Below are positions 31,262 to 43,736 of a DNA stretch of 64,000 nucleotides, piece by piece; within the stretch, counting starts at the first letter, position 1, and each line of letters starts with the position of its first letter. Where the stretch lies: assembly GCA_024516035.1 (NCBI GenBank), contig CM044964.1, positions 2,595,163 to 2,659,162 on the forward strand, given 5' to 3'. The DNA comes from Bactericera cockerelli. Its lineage: Eukaryota; Arthropoda; Insecta; Hemiptera; Triozidae. The notes beneath the pieces were generated by a model. That model was not told where the DNA came from. It searched no databases and saw only the letters and a list, made by a program, of their open reading frames with translations. Both the position numbers and the translations under genes were made by a program.

Positions 31262-31530
31262 AAGCCAGCGTCGATGGCATGTTGAATACACCGGTTCCCT
31301 TCAGAACACCGAAGTTAAGCGACATCCAACGAGGTTAAGACTTGGATGGGTGACCATTCAAATTCTAATTCTCGTGACGCTGGCTTTTTCCGGCCCCACT
31401 CAGGCTGGGTGAGGTCAATGTGAGTAGCAGGTTTGTGAGTTTCCTGCGAATGGAGGGTAAAACCCCCGTCGTGATATGACTATGACAGTTGAAAGCGACG
31501 TTAAAACCCCATTTAAAAAAAAAAAAAAAA
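31262..31530 (+). repeat. 5S-rRNA-derived SINE (family S5), full-length
   Basis: The first 120 bases follow 5S rRNA from end to end: GCCAGCGTCGATGGCATGTT, CACCGAAGTTAAGCGACATC, CTTGGATGGGTGACC and the closing CGTGACGCTGGC. The internal polymerase III promoter boxes are therefore recognisable. A body follows with CAGGCTGGGTGAGGTCAATG and GAATGGAGGGTAAAACCCCC, then GACGTTAAAACCCC and poly(A). The body, not the head, is shared with tRNA-headed SINE S6. Confidence 0.9.
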
Positions 31531-31852
31531 TGAAGAAGAGGGAGAAATAATAAATTGTTGTTGTCATGTACTATGTTCCATGTTAACTTCTTTATTTTGT
31601 TATCTTTAACTTTCCATGAGGAAAGAAATAAAATTGCAATGATATATTTAACTAGTCTTTAGCCGTCACAATTAAAAAAAAATTGTATTACTTAATGTAG
31701 CTAGTGATGAGCTGATGTGTAACATTGTTGTTTTCGAAAATATTTAAGCCATATTAAGTAAAATATTAAAAAATATATACTGTATTAATGTATCACTTGA
31801 TTGTTATTGTTTTAGTTCTCTCTCGCTCTATTTCCGATTGAATTCAAAATGG
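31531..31852. repeat. Direct duplication unit 2
   Basis: Second copy of the 300-base segment described at 30951-31258. It has a small extra piece near 31780-31800. Confidence 0.85.
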
Positions 31853-31927
31853 GTTTATGAATGACCAAACGCGTTTCACCATTGATACAATATTTCAAAT
31901 CTTAATGTTTAAAAAAAGCACTTTTCT

Positions 31928-32137
31928 GTCCCGGTAGCTCAGTGGTAAAGACAGCACTCTGTGAATCCAGAGTTTCCAGATGTCGTGGGTTCGAAACCCA
32001 GCCGGGACATGACAAGTTATCCTCCCATTTGGGATTTTTACCACGTAATAATACGTCTTGGGCTCACTGCTGGAATAATGGGACTTTAATAGTCTTAATC
32101 GGGCAGTATAAGTAAGGCGATATTATTATATTATTTT
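31928..32137 (+). repeat. SINE family S2, full-length reference copy
   Basis: The head keeps a perfect seven-pair acceptor stem (GTCCCGG/CCGGGAC), box A GTAGCTCAGTGG and box B GGTTCGAAACCC. The anticodon arm is disrupted by extra bases, so it is not a tRNA gene. The body has GACAAGTTATCCTCCCATTT, ACGTCTTGGGCTCACTGCTG and an ending AAGGCGATATTATTATATT. Confidence 0.85.
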
Positions 32138-32139
32138 CA

Positions 32140-32940
32140 GAAACAAATAAAGCACTTAGTTAAAATAACTGATTTGGACCACTGATCTGGATCACTTTTT
32201 GAATCACTGATTCAAAAACTTACTATACCGTGTGTATACTTCATCAAGTTTTCGCCCCATAGTCTCGTCTTAAATTGACTCGTCCATTTTTCGTCCCTAC
32301 TTGATCTACTATGTTTTCATCCCAAACTAGAGTCACCCAATGTTTTCCTAACCATATACGTGGAGTGTCCATTGAAACACTTGGACGGTTTTTTATGTAA
32401 TCACCGACACCACTTCCGGATAAAATTAGTAATAGATTTTCCTATCCACTAACTTTTCATAACCTGATATTTTGCATGATAGCTTGGTTATAGCCTTGTG
32501 TCTAGTGGTCACAGACTTCCATGTGGTTAACGGACCATTAAGACTGTTGAGTGATGGGAATCTTGGCTTCCTAGCTATTGTTTGAAACATTCAATACATA
32601 GTCATGGAAATATTTATAAATTTATTTAAATAGGTAATATTTAAAAAAAAATTGAGGTTTTCATACACGGATTGAGCATTGAACTATTTATTTTAAAAAA
32701 ATATTCTTGACAATACAACATCATTATATTGCCTGAGGCAATAATCATGCCCTTTGTCAATATTAATCATATCAATATTTTTTTTATTATTATTATTTTT
32801 ACTGCTGCAGCCACCAACAACAACTCATTAAATTTTGCATGTATATACCTGAAAGCTTGTAGGTACAAGAAATTATAGAAATCTAGATAGTCATAACAAC
32901 TGAACTAGATGTACGTATAAGGAAAACCCAATTGTCGACA
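32140..32940. other. No gene seen
   Basis: AT-rich sequence. A fragment resembling S9 (GCCTGAGGCAATAATCATGC) is near 32735-32760. Confidence 0.45.
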
Positions 32941-32944
32941 TATT

Positions 32945-33190
32945 TTTTGCCAATTGTGGTTCTTACAAACAGTTTGGCTATTGCCTCCAGCAATAAGTGA
33001 GCGAGGGTATTGTTGCTGACCCGGAGTTTGCGGGTTTGAATCCCGGCCGGAGTGGAAAATTCTGACCGAGTTTTTCCTTTTCTGGAACGGCATGAATGTA
33101 AAGGTAGTGTCTTGAAGTAATGCGAAAGAATAATGAGTCCCATTATTTCAACAGTAAGCTTTGATATGACGTATTCATTATTCCATACCA
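32945..33190 (+). repeat. SINE family S8 (single copy here)
   Basis: A tRNA-like box B (GGGTTTGAATCCCGGCCGGA) and TGAGCGAGGGTATTG precede a body with CCCATTATTTCAACAGTAAG that recalls S2. I see no other full copy in the window. Confidence 0.5.
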
Positions 33191-34785
33191 AATAAATATT
33201 ATAATCATAGGGAACTTTCTTATTATAATCATACGAGTAAATAGACTATATTGTATAAAACATTTATCAGTGATTTATCAATCATATTTGTTACATGGTT
33301 GTTTTACTCGATATATTCCAATAGCTTCCAATTTTAAAAATTGTGCATAGTATTCGTTTTACGAGTATATCAATATGTCTGATAATAATAATAGTATACC
33401 AACATTTATTTCATTGATAAGGTGTCCGGTATTGGCTACATGTATTATCGGTTAGAAGCAAAAAATGGAAGCAAGTACTCAATAATGGACACTGAAGGAA
33501 AATAGGCTCTAGAAAACAAAGTTATAATAATTTAATTTTCAAATTGATTGGTTTGTGGTGTGTGTGTGTGTGGGTGTGTGTGGGTGTGGGTGTCTGTCTC
33601 GCTAAAACTTGATATCCACAACTCGGATTGAGCTGAAATTCCTCATGGTTATTAATGACAGTCTCAAGATCGGGCGCTATCTCTTTTTCAATACCTAGTT
33701 GAGATATGAATTGAGCTTTTTCAAATACCAGCAAAGATTATCTCGTGAGGTACAAGTCCGATTAAGCTGGAATTTAGTATAGTTCCTAATGGCAGAGTAT
33801 AACATCTTTTAAGCTTTTCAAAATATCTACTTTATGTAAGAATGAGAATTCTCATCTAGGATTATTACTGACCCACATTTAGTATTTGTGCCATAACTGA
33901 TAAGTGTGTTACATTAGTGTTCCATTACCTTTATTTACACTCAAATGAAAATATATGCTATGGTAAATTAACAATAATATGTTCAGTACCAATTTGTAAA
34001 ACATATTTAGACTACTTGTTGTAGCATGTATTGTACAGATATGGAATTTATCATTAGGCTATTTGATATTATATGTGTTACTTTTGTGGTGCACTGTTAA
34101 AGATAACCCTTTTCATGAACTTTAAGGATTATTCCAGAGAATGAGAAAACATTTATTTTATACTTAGTGACTTAATTAGTTGATTGTTGTTATTGTGATT
34201 TGAATTTGAAAATTTTATGCTACCCGACAAAATATTTTAATAAAGCACATAGGTGTATTGAATTAGGACAATAATTTTGCAATATTTCTTAGGATTTCCG
34301 CATATTTGAAGCTCTACTATAATTTCAATTGAAATACACAATCAGCCATGCCTGGTTTAAATTGTTGATCAAGGAGTTTTACAGCTCAGTCTTCATCAAT
34401 GCCTTTATGAAGGCTCAGCTCTATAAAGTCTACTATTTTTAGAATAATTTTAGTTCCCCTTTACACTCGAACAGAAATGAAAAAGAAGCCTGAACTGTCA
34501 ATGAACCAATGGCCTTCGTGGGATATTCCGTTTTGTTTTTTAATTACCGTTACTATTCTGATTAACTCTATGCTTTTTATCATCGAGGTCTCTTAGTTAG
34601 GTCTCAAGTTCATTGAAATATTCTATAATTATGTTCATGATAGTGTCTTCTTCTACATTTTCTTGTACACACCTATGTTGCACAAACACAAATAGCATAG
34701 CTGGTTCATCGTGATTCGTATTGAGAATATTATATTCCCCTTGATGTGGTAATCATTATTATTATTAAAGGGTTATTATTAATTA
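33191..34785. other. No gene seen; (TG)n-rich tract at 33556-33592
   Basis: AT-rich sequence with a GT/GGGTGT microsatellite. No domain is recognisable in its short open frames. Confidence 0.5.
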
Positions 34786-34787
34786 AA

Positions 34788-34985
34788 TAGAGTTGGGTGA
34801 AAGAGATTGCCATAGGCATTAACCCCGCCCTTTAGTTAGGACATAATATGTTTCTATATATTTTTTTATTCTTTTTCTTTTTTACTATATATATTGTTTC
34901 CATTTTTTTCATTGTTAATATAATTACTTGTATTGTACTCGTGCATATGTCCATTTTTATCTAATAAAGTGTTGAATATTAATAA
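34788..34985 (+). repeat. Interspersed repeat family S9
   Basis: GTTGGGTGAAAGAGATTGCC, CATTAACCCCGCCCTTTAGT, a T-rich stretch and AATAAAGTGTT. Confidence 0.7.
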
Positions 34986-34989
34986 TAAT

Positions 34990-37900
34990 AATAATAAATA
35001 AAGTCTCACTATTAATTGGTTATTTTAGGGATAATCATAACCATTAGTTCGATAATAATCATTATCTTCATCAGCATCATAATTTGTAGATAATATCATT
35101 CTATTCATTCAACATGGGAGCCATGCATAACTCAAACAAGATCTAAGTTGTTTGTCAGTTGTCATTTAGAAGAAAGTTTAGGGTTAGGTCAAGTTAGAAA
35201 AAAGAGATATTTCCAAGAGTTTTTTCCAACCAGTGAAAAATTCCATGGTTTTTCCCAACCAGTGGCTTATGAAAGATTCAAAAACCAAGGAACAAATCTA
35301 ATTATGTTATCCAAGGGATTTTCAAAGTTTGAAAACAAAAAAACTGGTCTAGCAATATCTGGCAAAATCCCAGCAAGGCCCGATAGTCCCGACACTTAGC
35401 GGTAAACCCTCCGGAACCAGAATTACTTCAGCAATAAACAAATCGTAAATTATGTAAACCGGTTTGCGTGATCACATTGTTGACCATGCTTCTGAGACCA
35501 CGATGGTATGAGTCATCCCTGTCTTGGTACTTCTAGTAAAGAGTATCAGTGATATTGGTAGTCATAGCAGTGTTTGGTTTTATGGTGAAAATTGAAAAAA
35601 GAGTTGCAAAAACAACTTTAATGGTTGTTTAAACTAAATGACTCTCTAGCAGGAAATTTTTCTAAATATTGACGCCATGTAGTAGGTATGGTATTTCCAT
35701 TGCACTCAAGGTTTGTGTTGATCTCTATGCTCTTAACTTTAACAGGACTTTTTAGGTGGATTTTGGTTTTCAGATGAGTCACACCGCTTTTCCATGTCTT
35801 CATAGGTGTTTCTTGTATTTTGGACCATTTCTTATTGTAAGAATGAATCAATGTGATTCTTTTTTTCCATGTGTCCAGTCTAAATGACGGATATACAGCT
35901 TTCTTAGGTCTTTCTTATTCTTTGGATTCTTAGGTTTCGATCAGAGCTAACAAGTTACAGTGATTTTATTATAGAACAGTATTTGACACCTCTGAGAACT
36001 CTATATTCGTCATTGGTTTCATTTTGACTATCTCTTCTCTCCAATTCTCAAATCTTAGAGCCAAATTATGATCTTAGTAACAAGAACTTTAGAGGTCATA
36101 CAACCACTAAGGCGTAACAGAGCTGTGGCCAGACTTTGTGACGGAAAATCTTGTTTTAAAGTACCTATCGGCCAGCTGATAAAATCTAAAGGTCGACTTG
36201 AATTTTTATTCTCCGTTTGGTTCTTTAACAACACCGGTATAGTAGGTCGTTCGCTCAATTTACTTAATGATCAGCAATAAATACACAAAAAATGCTTCTT
36301 CCCAGTAATATAATGTATAGTAAAATTGAATATCTCATACATGTAGTAAAATAGATGGAACCGTATAATTATTTTTTAAGAACATACTAAATCCTCTACG
36401 AGTGGGGCTATCTTTCCGATTGTCTACATAAGCTTCAAGCCCTTTTCTCACGGACTCAGAATTATTATCTTCATTATCATCAGCGTGAGTCACCAATTCA
36501 TCACAGGTCGGGGGTATTCTCCAAGTTGATGAGTCATGTCTGATTGGTCAGCCGGAACAGGCTGGAGACAATGCGGCGTCCAACAAACACCCACAAAGTA
36601 GTAGTAAAAAAGACAACATGGGAGTTGTGGGAATCACAGGGTTAGTCAGCGATTCCCAACTTTTGGTCGAGACTTTTTCATCAAATATAAGTATAAGTTT
36701 TTTTTTTTTATAAGTATAAGTATGTGTTTTATTTCAAAATAGTTTACAATATGTACATAAATGGCCTCTCCCTAAGTTAAACTTCTAAGGAGAGAAATGG
36801 TATTGAGTATTGATGCAACAGTTTTCTAGTTTAACAAACTTATTTAACGAACGAACTATTACACACTTACTTTGGTTCATGATACTGTCTCTTTTTTTTT
36901 TTTGGTTTAACGGCGCTTTACCAAGGCGGTAGGCCTGTCGTTCACGCTGGTGTCTCTTTCTTTGTAGAGGGCGATCTTTATTCTTCTCAAAAGGTGTGCT
37001 TGGATCACCTTAGATTAAATTAAATCCTGTTTCATAATTGGGTCCTAAAAGTTCCAACTTCTCTTTGAGATTTGAACTCAGGTTGCTTGTACACAAGTCA
37101 AGTGTGTCAGCCACTCGATCGCTGTGGATACCAGTTGGGTACCAAAATACCAACAAAAGTTATGTAAATACATAAATGGTTTAACAAAATATTCAGAATG
37201 ATTCACACAGGATCATTAGCTGAAAACAGTTAGAGTCACGAGATCATAGTATGAATCACGCTTTGAGGTTTTTATATGATGATTTATGGGGGCATTAATT
37301 TAATTAAAATTCATACCTGTCTAACAGAAGGTGAGAAAACTTATTGATCAAATGAGAAAAATAAGGACAGGTCACAGCAAGTTATAATTATGTATTTAAT
37401 ACATATTTCATAGTAAATTTCAACTTATTCTATTCCATCTCTTAGAAGAGAAAGAAATTCTTGGCACATGAAAGCTGTGGGTGTTTATTATACTTTGAAT
37501 TTCTTCCTGTTAAATGAGTTGTACACTCATCAACATTTTCTATGAATCAACTACAATGATAATCAATTTTGTAAAAAAACTTCGTTTTCATATTGAGTTC
37601 AACTCATTCTTTAGTTTTGGGAATTTTGGCACTGATTCTGATGGTAATGAACTAATGACGCATTGAACTTGTGGTTGTGCCTTTTTGTGTCTTTCAAATT
37701 CCTTTTGGCTATGTTATTATTCATTTTTTTAATGTTCAACCCTCAGAATGTTCCAAGTGAATGAGCTAAAGTAAGTTTAAAAATCTTGCATAATTCCAAT
37801 AATTGCTTTTTGAGCAATTCCTCGTCATCTAGTTACCGTGCGTTGCGTTAGTTGTAGTGACTGAATAACACAAGATCCATAAAAATAAGATCAAAATGTA

Positions 37901-38260
37901 AATAAGAGAAATCTGGCGACTAAATACAGGATATGAAACTCATTGCTTTGTGTGAAACTTTGTATTTATGTACCTACCTGTAGATAAATTGAAAAGTCTT
38001 TAGGTCCTTGTCTTATTTATTTATCAACTACATAATATATTGTGCGTACTATTGTTTACTGATGGTTTTATTTTATTTTTCTCAATGGAATAAATAATAT
38101 ATGCTGAAAGAAAATATTTTTGAACTAGGGAGCTTCTTCTTATTACCTGGTTTATGAAAATTCTTGTAAGACTTTCGTTATTTTCTCAATAATTAAATCA
38201 TAGTTTATGTTTACCTTTGTTTTTCCCCAACCCGAAACTTACACAAAACCAATCTATTAT
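34990..38260. other. Long stretch of intron without supported genes
   Basis: Open frames at 35148-35399 and 36068-36280 are short and match no family I know. A fragment of the MITE family described at 54096-54260 (AAATCCTGTTTCATAATTGG) lies near 37022-37042. Otherwise it is AT-rich sequence. Confidence 0.5.
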
Positions 38261-38567
38261 TTTGAGTTTGTGACCACATAATAATAATACTCTGAGGGTG
38301 GTAGAAAATACCTACTTTGAAAATGCCAAACCCATTATCACCACGCTTGATCAGACTTTGTTTACTTTTAATTATTTATACCCTTTCACTGTACCTGTAC
38401 ATAAATTTTTTAAATAAAGTTTGGTCAAAATCGTTTGATAATAATAATAAAACCAAATCTATGTTTTCCATATATTACATATTGTTACTACACCAACATA
38501 TACCTAAAGTTCAACATATAAATAAATACAACAATTAAACATTTAAATTGTATGTTTTTGTGACCAA

Positions 38568-38785
38568 CAAGCCTCTAGGTGAAACACCAGATCTACATTC
38601 ACACCATTTTTCTGAAATGGTAGCCATGAAACAGGAGCTACGCTTGTGGTCTGTGTTGTTGCCTCCCCATCCCGTAGTATGTCTCCCCTCTGATGGGCGA
38701 GAAGTGACACAGTACTTCCCATTTAGGTGCTGGGTCAATGCGAGCGCACCGGAAGGTATCCCTTACAAACAACTGTAACCAAATT
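38568..38785 (-). repeat. SINE family S4 body
   Basis: The minus strand matches 4500-4680, including GTAAGGGATACCTTCCGGTG, GACCCAGCACC and CCCATCAGAGGGGAGACATA. It sits directly downstream of an S2 copy on the same strand. Confidence 0.8.
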
Positions 38786-38790
38786 AAAGT

Positions 38791-38984
38791 AATAATAATA
38801 TTACCTTATTTATACTACCCGAGTAGGACTATTAAGTCCCATTATTCCAGCAGTCAGCAAAAGACGTAATATTATGTGGTAAAAAATCCAAATGGGAGGA
38901 AAACTTGTCATGTCCCGGCTGGGTTTCGAACCCGGAACCTTCCGCATGGCAAGCGAGTGCTTCACCACTGAGCTAATTGCGCGC
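38791..38984 (-). repeat. SINE family S2 with alternative tRNA-like head
   Basis: The body is S2, but the head reads GCGCGCAATTAGCTCAGTGG and TTGCCATGCGGAAGGTTCCG, nearly the same head as the S4 copy at 4405. Heads therefore appear to have been exchanged between families. Confidence 0.8.
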
Positions 38985-39179
38985 TCATCAAACTGCATTT
39001 GATTTATTGTCATCAAAGTCGACTAGTACAAAGTAATGAGATGCACTTGCAACATGAAGCAGATGAAGCACGCATTTGTGGCATCTCTATCAGAGGCTTG
39101 CGACACAGACATTGAGATGCTCTTCCGCTGCAACTTGCCATATGGTTTTACTTACAAGAAGAATATACTGGGTTACTCC

Positions 39180-39610
39180 ATCAGCCTCCGTGGCGTAACG
39201 GTTGTGACTTCAAAGCCATCGGTGTCGAACACACGTAGAGTACACCAGTTTTGCTATGTTAATAGAGCCAGCCTCCGTGGCGTTGTGACTACTGCCCGTA
39301 GTCCAGAGATCTTGAGTTCTCGAATCCCGACAGACTTTTCGCACAGAAAATTCTGTTCCCTCCAAACATGTGAGGCTGGCAATTCCGGCGGCCTTACCCA
39401 GGCTGGGTGAGGTTATTGTGGGTAGCTGGAACGATTCCCAGCGAATGGAGGGTAAAACCACCGTCCTGCCTACCTCAAGTCAGGACGTTAAAACCAAATA
39501 GAATTGATGGACATGAAAGGAGCCTAGACATTGGATCTGGGCGTCCATATAATCCTCTCACCACCGTGATTTAGGTATCAATACCTATCTCACGGACACG
39601 GACACGGAAT
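39180..39610 (+). repeat. SINE family S6, two tRNA-like heads
   Basis: Two copies of the head word CAGCCTCCGTGGCG (39190 and 39269) precede one body with CAGGCTGGGTGAGGTTATTG, GCGAATGGAGGGTAAAACCA, GTCAGGACGTTAAAACCAAA and a 3' part with GGATCTGGGCGTCCATATAA. It ends in (ATT)n. Confidence 0.75.
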
Positions 39611-39649
39611 TATTTTTATTATTATTATTACTTGGTCCCTCTAGTTAAC

Positions 39650-40015
39650 TCTAGTAAAACTTTTCACTTATCTGTTTATACTGAATAAATAAGAGATTTC
39701 AGTTGATGGCATCAGCTTATGATGATAATCATACTCTTTAGTGAAAGGTAACCACCAGGCGAGGTTAATGCACAAAGTATTTTCTACCACCTAACCCTCA
39801 GAGCATTATTATTATGTGTTCATATATTTAAAAGGAAATGGAGAAAATTCATGCATTGGATAGGATTCGAACCAACGAATTCCTACGCTATCTGGATTAC
39901 CAGACTAGCGTCTTGAATAGTTTACACGCTGATCTGAGCACATATCTGGCTCGGATATTTTTAAATACATCTATTACATTTCCTCACTTCTCTGTTTATA
40001 CTGATTACTGCTTAT
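39650..40015 (+). repeat. Remnant of the hammerhead element, interrupted by SINE S7
   Basis: ACTTATCTGTTTATACTGAA and GTTGATGGCATCAG at 39665-39712 match the spacer of copy B. CTCACTTCTCTGTTTATACT at 39976-39995 matches again after a minus-strand S7 SINE (39733-39912). The ribozyme core is no longer present. Confidence 0.55.
39733..39912 (-). repeat. SINE family S7
   Basis: Minus strand: AGACGCTAGTCTGGTAATCC head, GGTTCGAATCC box B and the GAGGGTTAGGTGGTAGAAAA body. Confidence 0.75.
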
Positions 40016-40304
40016 ACTGACTCCTGTATGAAAAAAGTGATCTTCATGAGAGAAAGACAGATACCTGTCTCACGATGGTGAAAGGGTTTTAAGGTTTAAA
40101 TTTAAATTATCCACACTTCGAATGATATAAGAGGGTTGTAAAGATGCCTAGTTTCTATGGTGCCTTCTTCACATGCTCAATAATTCGAATTATGTTTGGT
40201 AGATTTCAGGACAGGAGTGATTTACTTATATCAATTAATTTTTTTTTTTTTAGTTTTTACAGATAGAATACTTCGTCCATTTTGTTTATCAATTAATTAT
40301 ACTA

Positions 40305-40465
40305 TCGACTACCAAGTATTGGTATTGACTACCAATTACCTATTGGTATTGACTACCAAGTAATGTTATTGACTACCAAGTAATGTTATTGACTACCAAG
40401 TATTGGTATTGACTACCATGTATGACTACCAAGTATTGGTATTGACTACCTAGTATTGGTATTCA
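40305..40465. repeat. Minisatellite, about 20-bp unit
   Basis: ATTGACTACCAAGTATTGGT and close variants repeat about seven times with occasional shortened units. Confidence 0.85.
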
Positions 40466-40469
40466 ATGT

Positions 40470-40640
40470 GGTGAAGGCGCTAGACTTGTATTCTAGGCAT
40501 AGATCCGAGGTTTCTGGTTAGGATTTTTTCCAATTTATTTTGAGTATGTTATCACATAATAATAAGATTTTGATAGTTAGGTAGAAAATGCTTTAAAAAT
40601 TAACTTTGCCAGGTGGTTAACTTTCACTAATGAGTATTAT
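40470..40640 (+). repeat. SINE family S7, decayed
   Basis: Retains GTTATCACATAATAATAAG, a GTTAGGTAGAAAATG stretch and a tail at CACTAATGAGTATTATT. Confidence 0.55.
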
Positions 40641-42545
40641 TATTTATTTATTTATTTTATTTACATTAATTAGGCTAAGATTAAGTATTTGTTTTTTTCC
40701 AGCTTCATTATCAATTTTATGATATTGTTATTTTATTTTTTTTGGTTTTACACGGGTATTACCTATATGTATGTATGTATGTACATGTAGCGCTTGTAAT
40801 GTGCACTATGCTAACCTTGTACGCTGCACTAATCTTGTAGTCAAAGCATATTTATAGCCTTTTAAATGGACTTGTCAGTTTATGGTACGTAACAATCGGT
40901 GAGGTTTTTGTGGTTGTAAATCGCTCTTGAACTGGTTCAATACCGCTTTGGCGATATCTTGATAGTTCTCATCGTTCAGTATTATTATTTTTAATTCTGA
41001 GGAAGTTGTTAGTTGAGTAATGATGTTGCGTTGAGTGGCATCTTCATTTTCAAGATCAGTGACAGTGTCGGATAAACGTACTTCATTTACTCGTAATCTA
41101 GTGAAGGTGGTTTAGTAAACACATGTGGTGCTTCATTTACACTACTAGAGCTACGATGTCCTACTTTTGCAAATGTTTAGCCTAACAAAAAGATACACCT
41201 CTGTACATTATGTATGTTTATAGTATCCTTCTCTCCTGATTACTTCAATGATTGTCTTTCGTACGTAGTTATTTTCAGCTAATTGAAATTATCTTGTTTC
41301 TTTTTTCAACATGTTGTTCCTTGTCTGAAGAGAAACAATTAAAATTTATTATTTTAACAGAGTGCTACAAAATTGTAGTTGCCTTTCGGACACAGCATTA
41401 AAATCAATCAAGGACATTGTATTTATAATTTTTTTTTTTCTTTTCTTTTTCTTCTTTCTGGTGAGGTTCATTCTATTTGGCAAGCTTCTTTGGAGTTCGA
41501 CTTTGGTTTGAATATAAATGTTTTTGTATGATATGTAGGGTATCTTTCATAACTGTTACCTTAAGTTCAGTAAATTTTGAAGAGACTTTTCTTTATTGAG
41601 CTATGAACGAACTAGAGTTAGTAAAATTGAAATGCTTCTCCTCCTATTGCAGAAATTAGGACTTTAATGTTTTAACTCTCTATTACCTGTAAGTAATTGA
41701 AAATATTGTAATTGAAAGTATTGTATTATTATTTTGTAATTTCTATAGTCTGATATTTTAGATGGATACGATTCTATGGTTCATCTTCGATTTTTTTGTT
41801 GTTACGCCACTGAGACGCGTGCTGACCGCATGTTTGCTAAACTTGTCTAGATCGATCTTACCATTTATAATTTATTCTACAATGAAGTGATAAAAGAGAT
41901 ATACATACTTCTGATGTTCTATTTCCATACGTACCACCTGGTAGGGTAACCCGTTTATGCAACTTTGGTCATCTGGTTGAAGCTAGGTTATGTTTGTTTT
42001 GTTTGTCTTGTAGTTGTTATGCTTGTCAAAACAATAGGTTCTAAAGTACCAGAACCACTTTTCTTGGGATTTGTATTTATTGAATATTACCATCATTATT
42101 TTCCTGAAATTACGGATGAGTAGTTCATCGCCTGTCTGGTTAATATCATTGTTAAGATGCAATTGGTTAATATCATTTCACAGATAACAACAAATACACA
42201 CTGACTCATCTGGTGCATTAATCACTGGACAAATGTTTCAATATTAAGTGGAAACATCCTAGAAACTAAGTATATACATATCATAAGTGTATATATGTAT
42301 AACTATATATCATAAGCACAAACATTTTGATAAATAAATACTCAACACCATCAGCTGGATGACTCATTCACAGCTGAGTCCTTTTTAAGCACATCCTAAT
42401 GAAGTAGAAAGTGAGTATTACTTATGTCACAGTAGTGTCACGAATCCTGAGTGAACCCATATTTCGTGGATTCAAGAATTATTCTTAAAAAAAAATGAAA
42501 AATTATGGAGAAGAAATAACCAAATATAATCAAAGCTAGGTACTT
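40641..42545. other. No gene seen
   Basis: AT-rich intron sequence without a supported open frame or repeat family. Confidence 0.5.
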
Positions 42546-42645
42546 CGAACCTCAAGAGATCGATTGTTAAAGCAGCGGACCTGGAGGTCGATTGTTCGAG
42601 TCTCAAGCATCGAGAACTTTAAAATTATTGGTTTTCGAGTAACAT
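42546..42645 (+). repeat. SINE family S3, partial
   Basis: GATCGATTGTTAAAGCAGCG, ACCTGGAGGTCGATTGTTCG and a diverged short body. Confidence 0.6.
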
Positions 42646-43154
42646 TTGTGGAATTAGTCTAGTGATTAACATAATAATGTACATACATACATACTAATGT
42701 GTATTATAATTGATAATATTAAGAAAGTACTCAAGTATTCTCTTCGCCGAAAAAAAATTTCAAGTGTTTTTTTTTTCATGAAATACGCTGCAGAAATTTA
42801 CAAATGGTCATCAAATTTACAAATAAGCTGGAAGATGAATATTTGTCTCCTATGCATAGTTTACATGTTAGTATTTTTATGTGATTCATCGATTTTGTCT
42901 CTCTTTGCTGTCACTAATAAAATCATGAATGCGGGGTTCAGGTATTTCGACAAGAAGGTTTTTAATGCGATGTTAACTTTTTGTATTTTTCTCCCAAAGT
43001 CCAATAATTGTTGGCTGAGTCATGCATTGTTCGACTAGTTTATCATAGTTTGTTAGGTCAAATCACACTTCTACATTTTATCTCTTTGACTCTTATCTCT
43101 GTATTTTGACAAGTCGGCGATTTGTTCATCTTTGTTCATCAATCATTTAATAAT

Positions 43155-43400
43155 TGAATTCGTATCTTGAAAAACGGTTGGGAAAACGGGTGGAGAGACA
43201 AAGTTGAAGAAGACCTACGAAAGAAAAACTGGAGAAAAGAGGACGCGAAAATAAAAAGATATAAAACGAAAGAATTCATGGAACAAATGACGATTTTAAG
43301 AAGGTTTGAGAAAAGGCAAAGTGAAAGAGGAAGAAGAGGAGTAAATGGCGAATATAATGACCACATTATTTTAAACGAGATAAGGTAAAAAGAAAGTTAA
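43155..43400 (+). pseudogene. Retroelement RT C-terminal fragment
   Basis: The frame reads GWRDKVEEDLRKKNWRKEDA and then charged sequence. On the minus strand of 62950-63180 a related fragment reads RWRDKVQEDMREK, and a third piece is at 48690-48810. These are the last residues of non-LTR RT proteins, where a GRPxxRWxD motif is common. Confidence 0.5.
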
Positions 43401-43448
43401 CGTCTCGGTACTTGCATAGTTCATGTTTTGTTCATTTGCGGTAGATTG

Positions 43449-43558
43449 ATAATAATAATATCGCCTTATTTATACTGCCCGATTATAACATGTCATGTCT
43501 CGGCTGGGTTTCGAACCCGCGACCTCTGGATTAGCAGACCACTGAGTTACCGGGAGTA
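43449..43558 (-). repeat. SINE family S2, internally shortened
   Basis: Minus strand: CCCGGTAACTCAGTGGTC head, GGTTCGAAACCCAGCCGAGA, then directly the tail AAGGCGATATTATTATTAT. The middle body is deleted. Confidence 0.8.
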
Positions 43559-43736
43559 CTGTTTCATTGATAATATCGCTGGGATTTCCGTTCGTTCGAC
43601 AGTTCTTTTTTATATCAATGTAGTTTCGTATAAATAATTCTCCATATCTGAGGTGGTTGTGTCTTATCAGCAGACACCTTTTGTTTGATGTTATGTTTTT
43701 TTTCTATTACAGAAGTGCTAATAAGTAGTGCGAGTA

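Noticed and set aside
31928..32010. Possible functional tRNA gene with a perfect acceptor stem
   Set aside because: The anticodon arm carries extra bases and the S2 SINE body follows; other copies have the same arrangement.
35148..35399. 83-residue open frame
   Set aside because: No recognisable family, no conserved pattern and no neighbour that supports it.
36068..36280. 70-residue open frame, partly open on both strands
   Set aside because: Short, without a domain, and overlapping an equally long antisense frame, so chance is likely.
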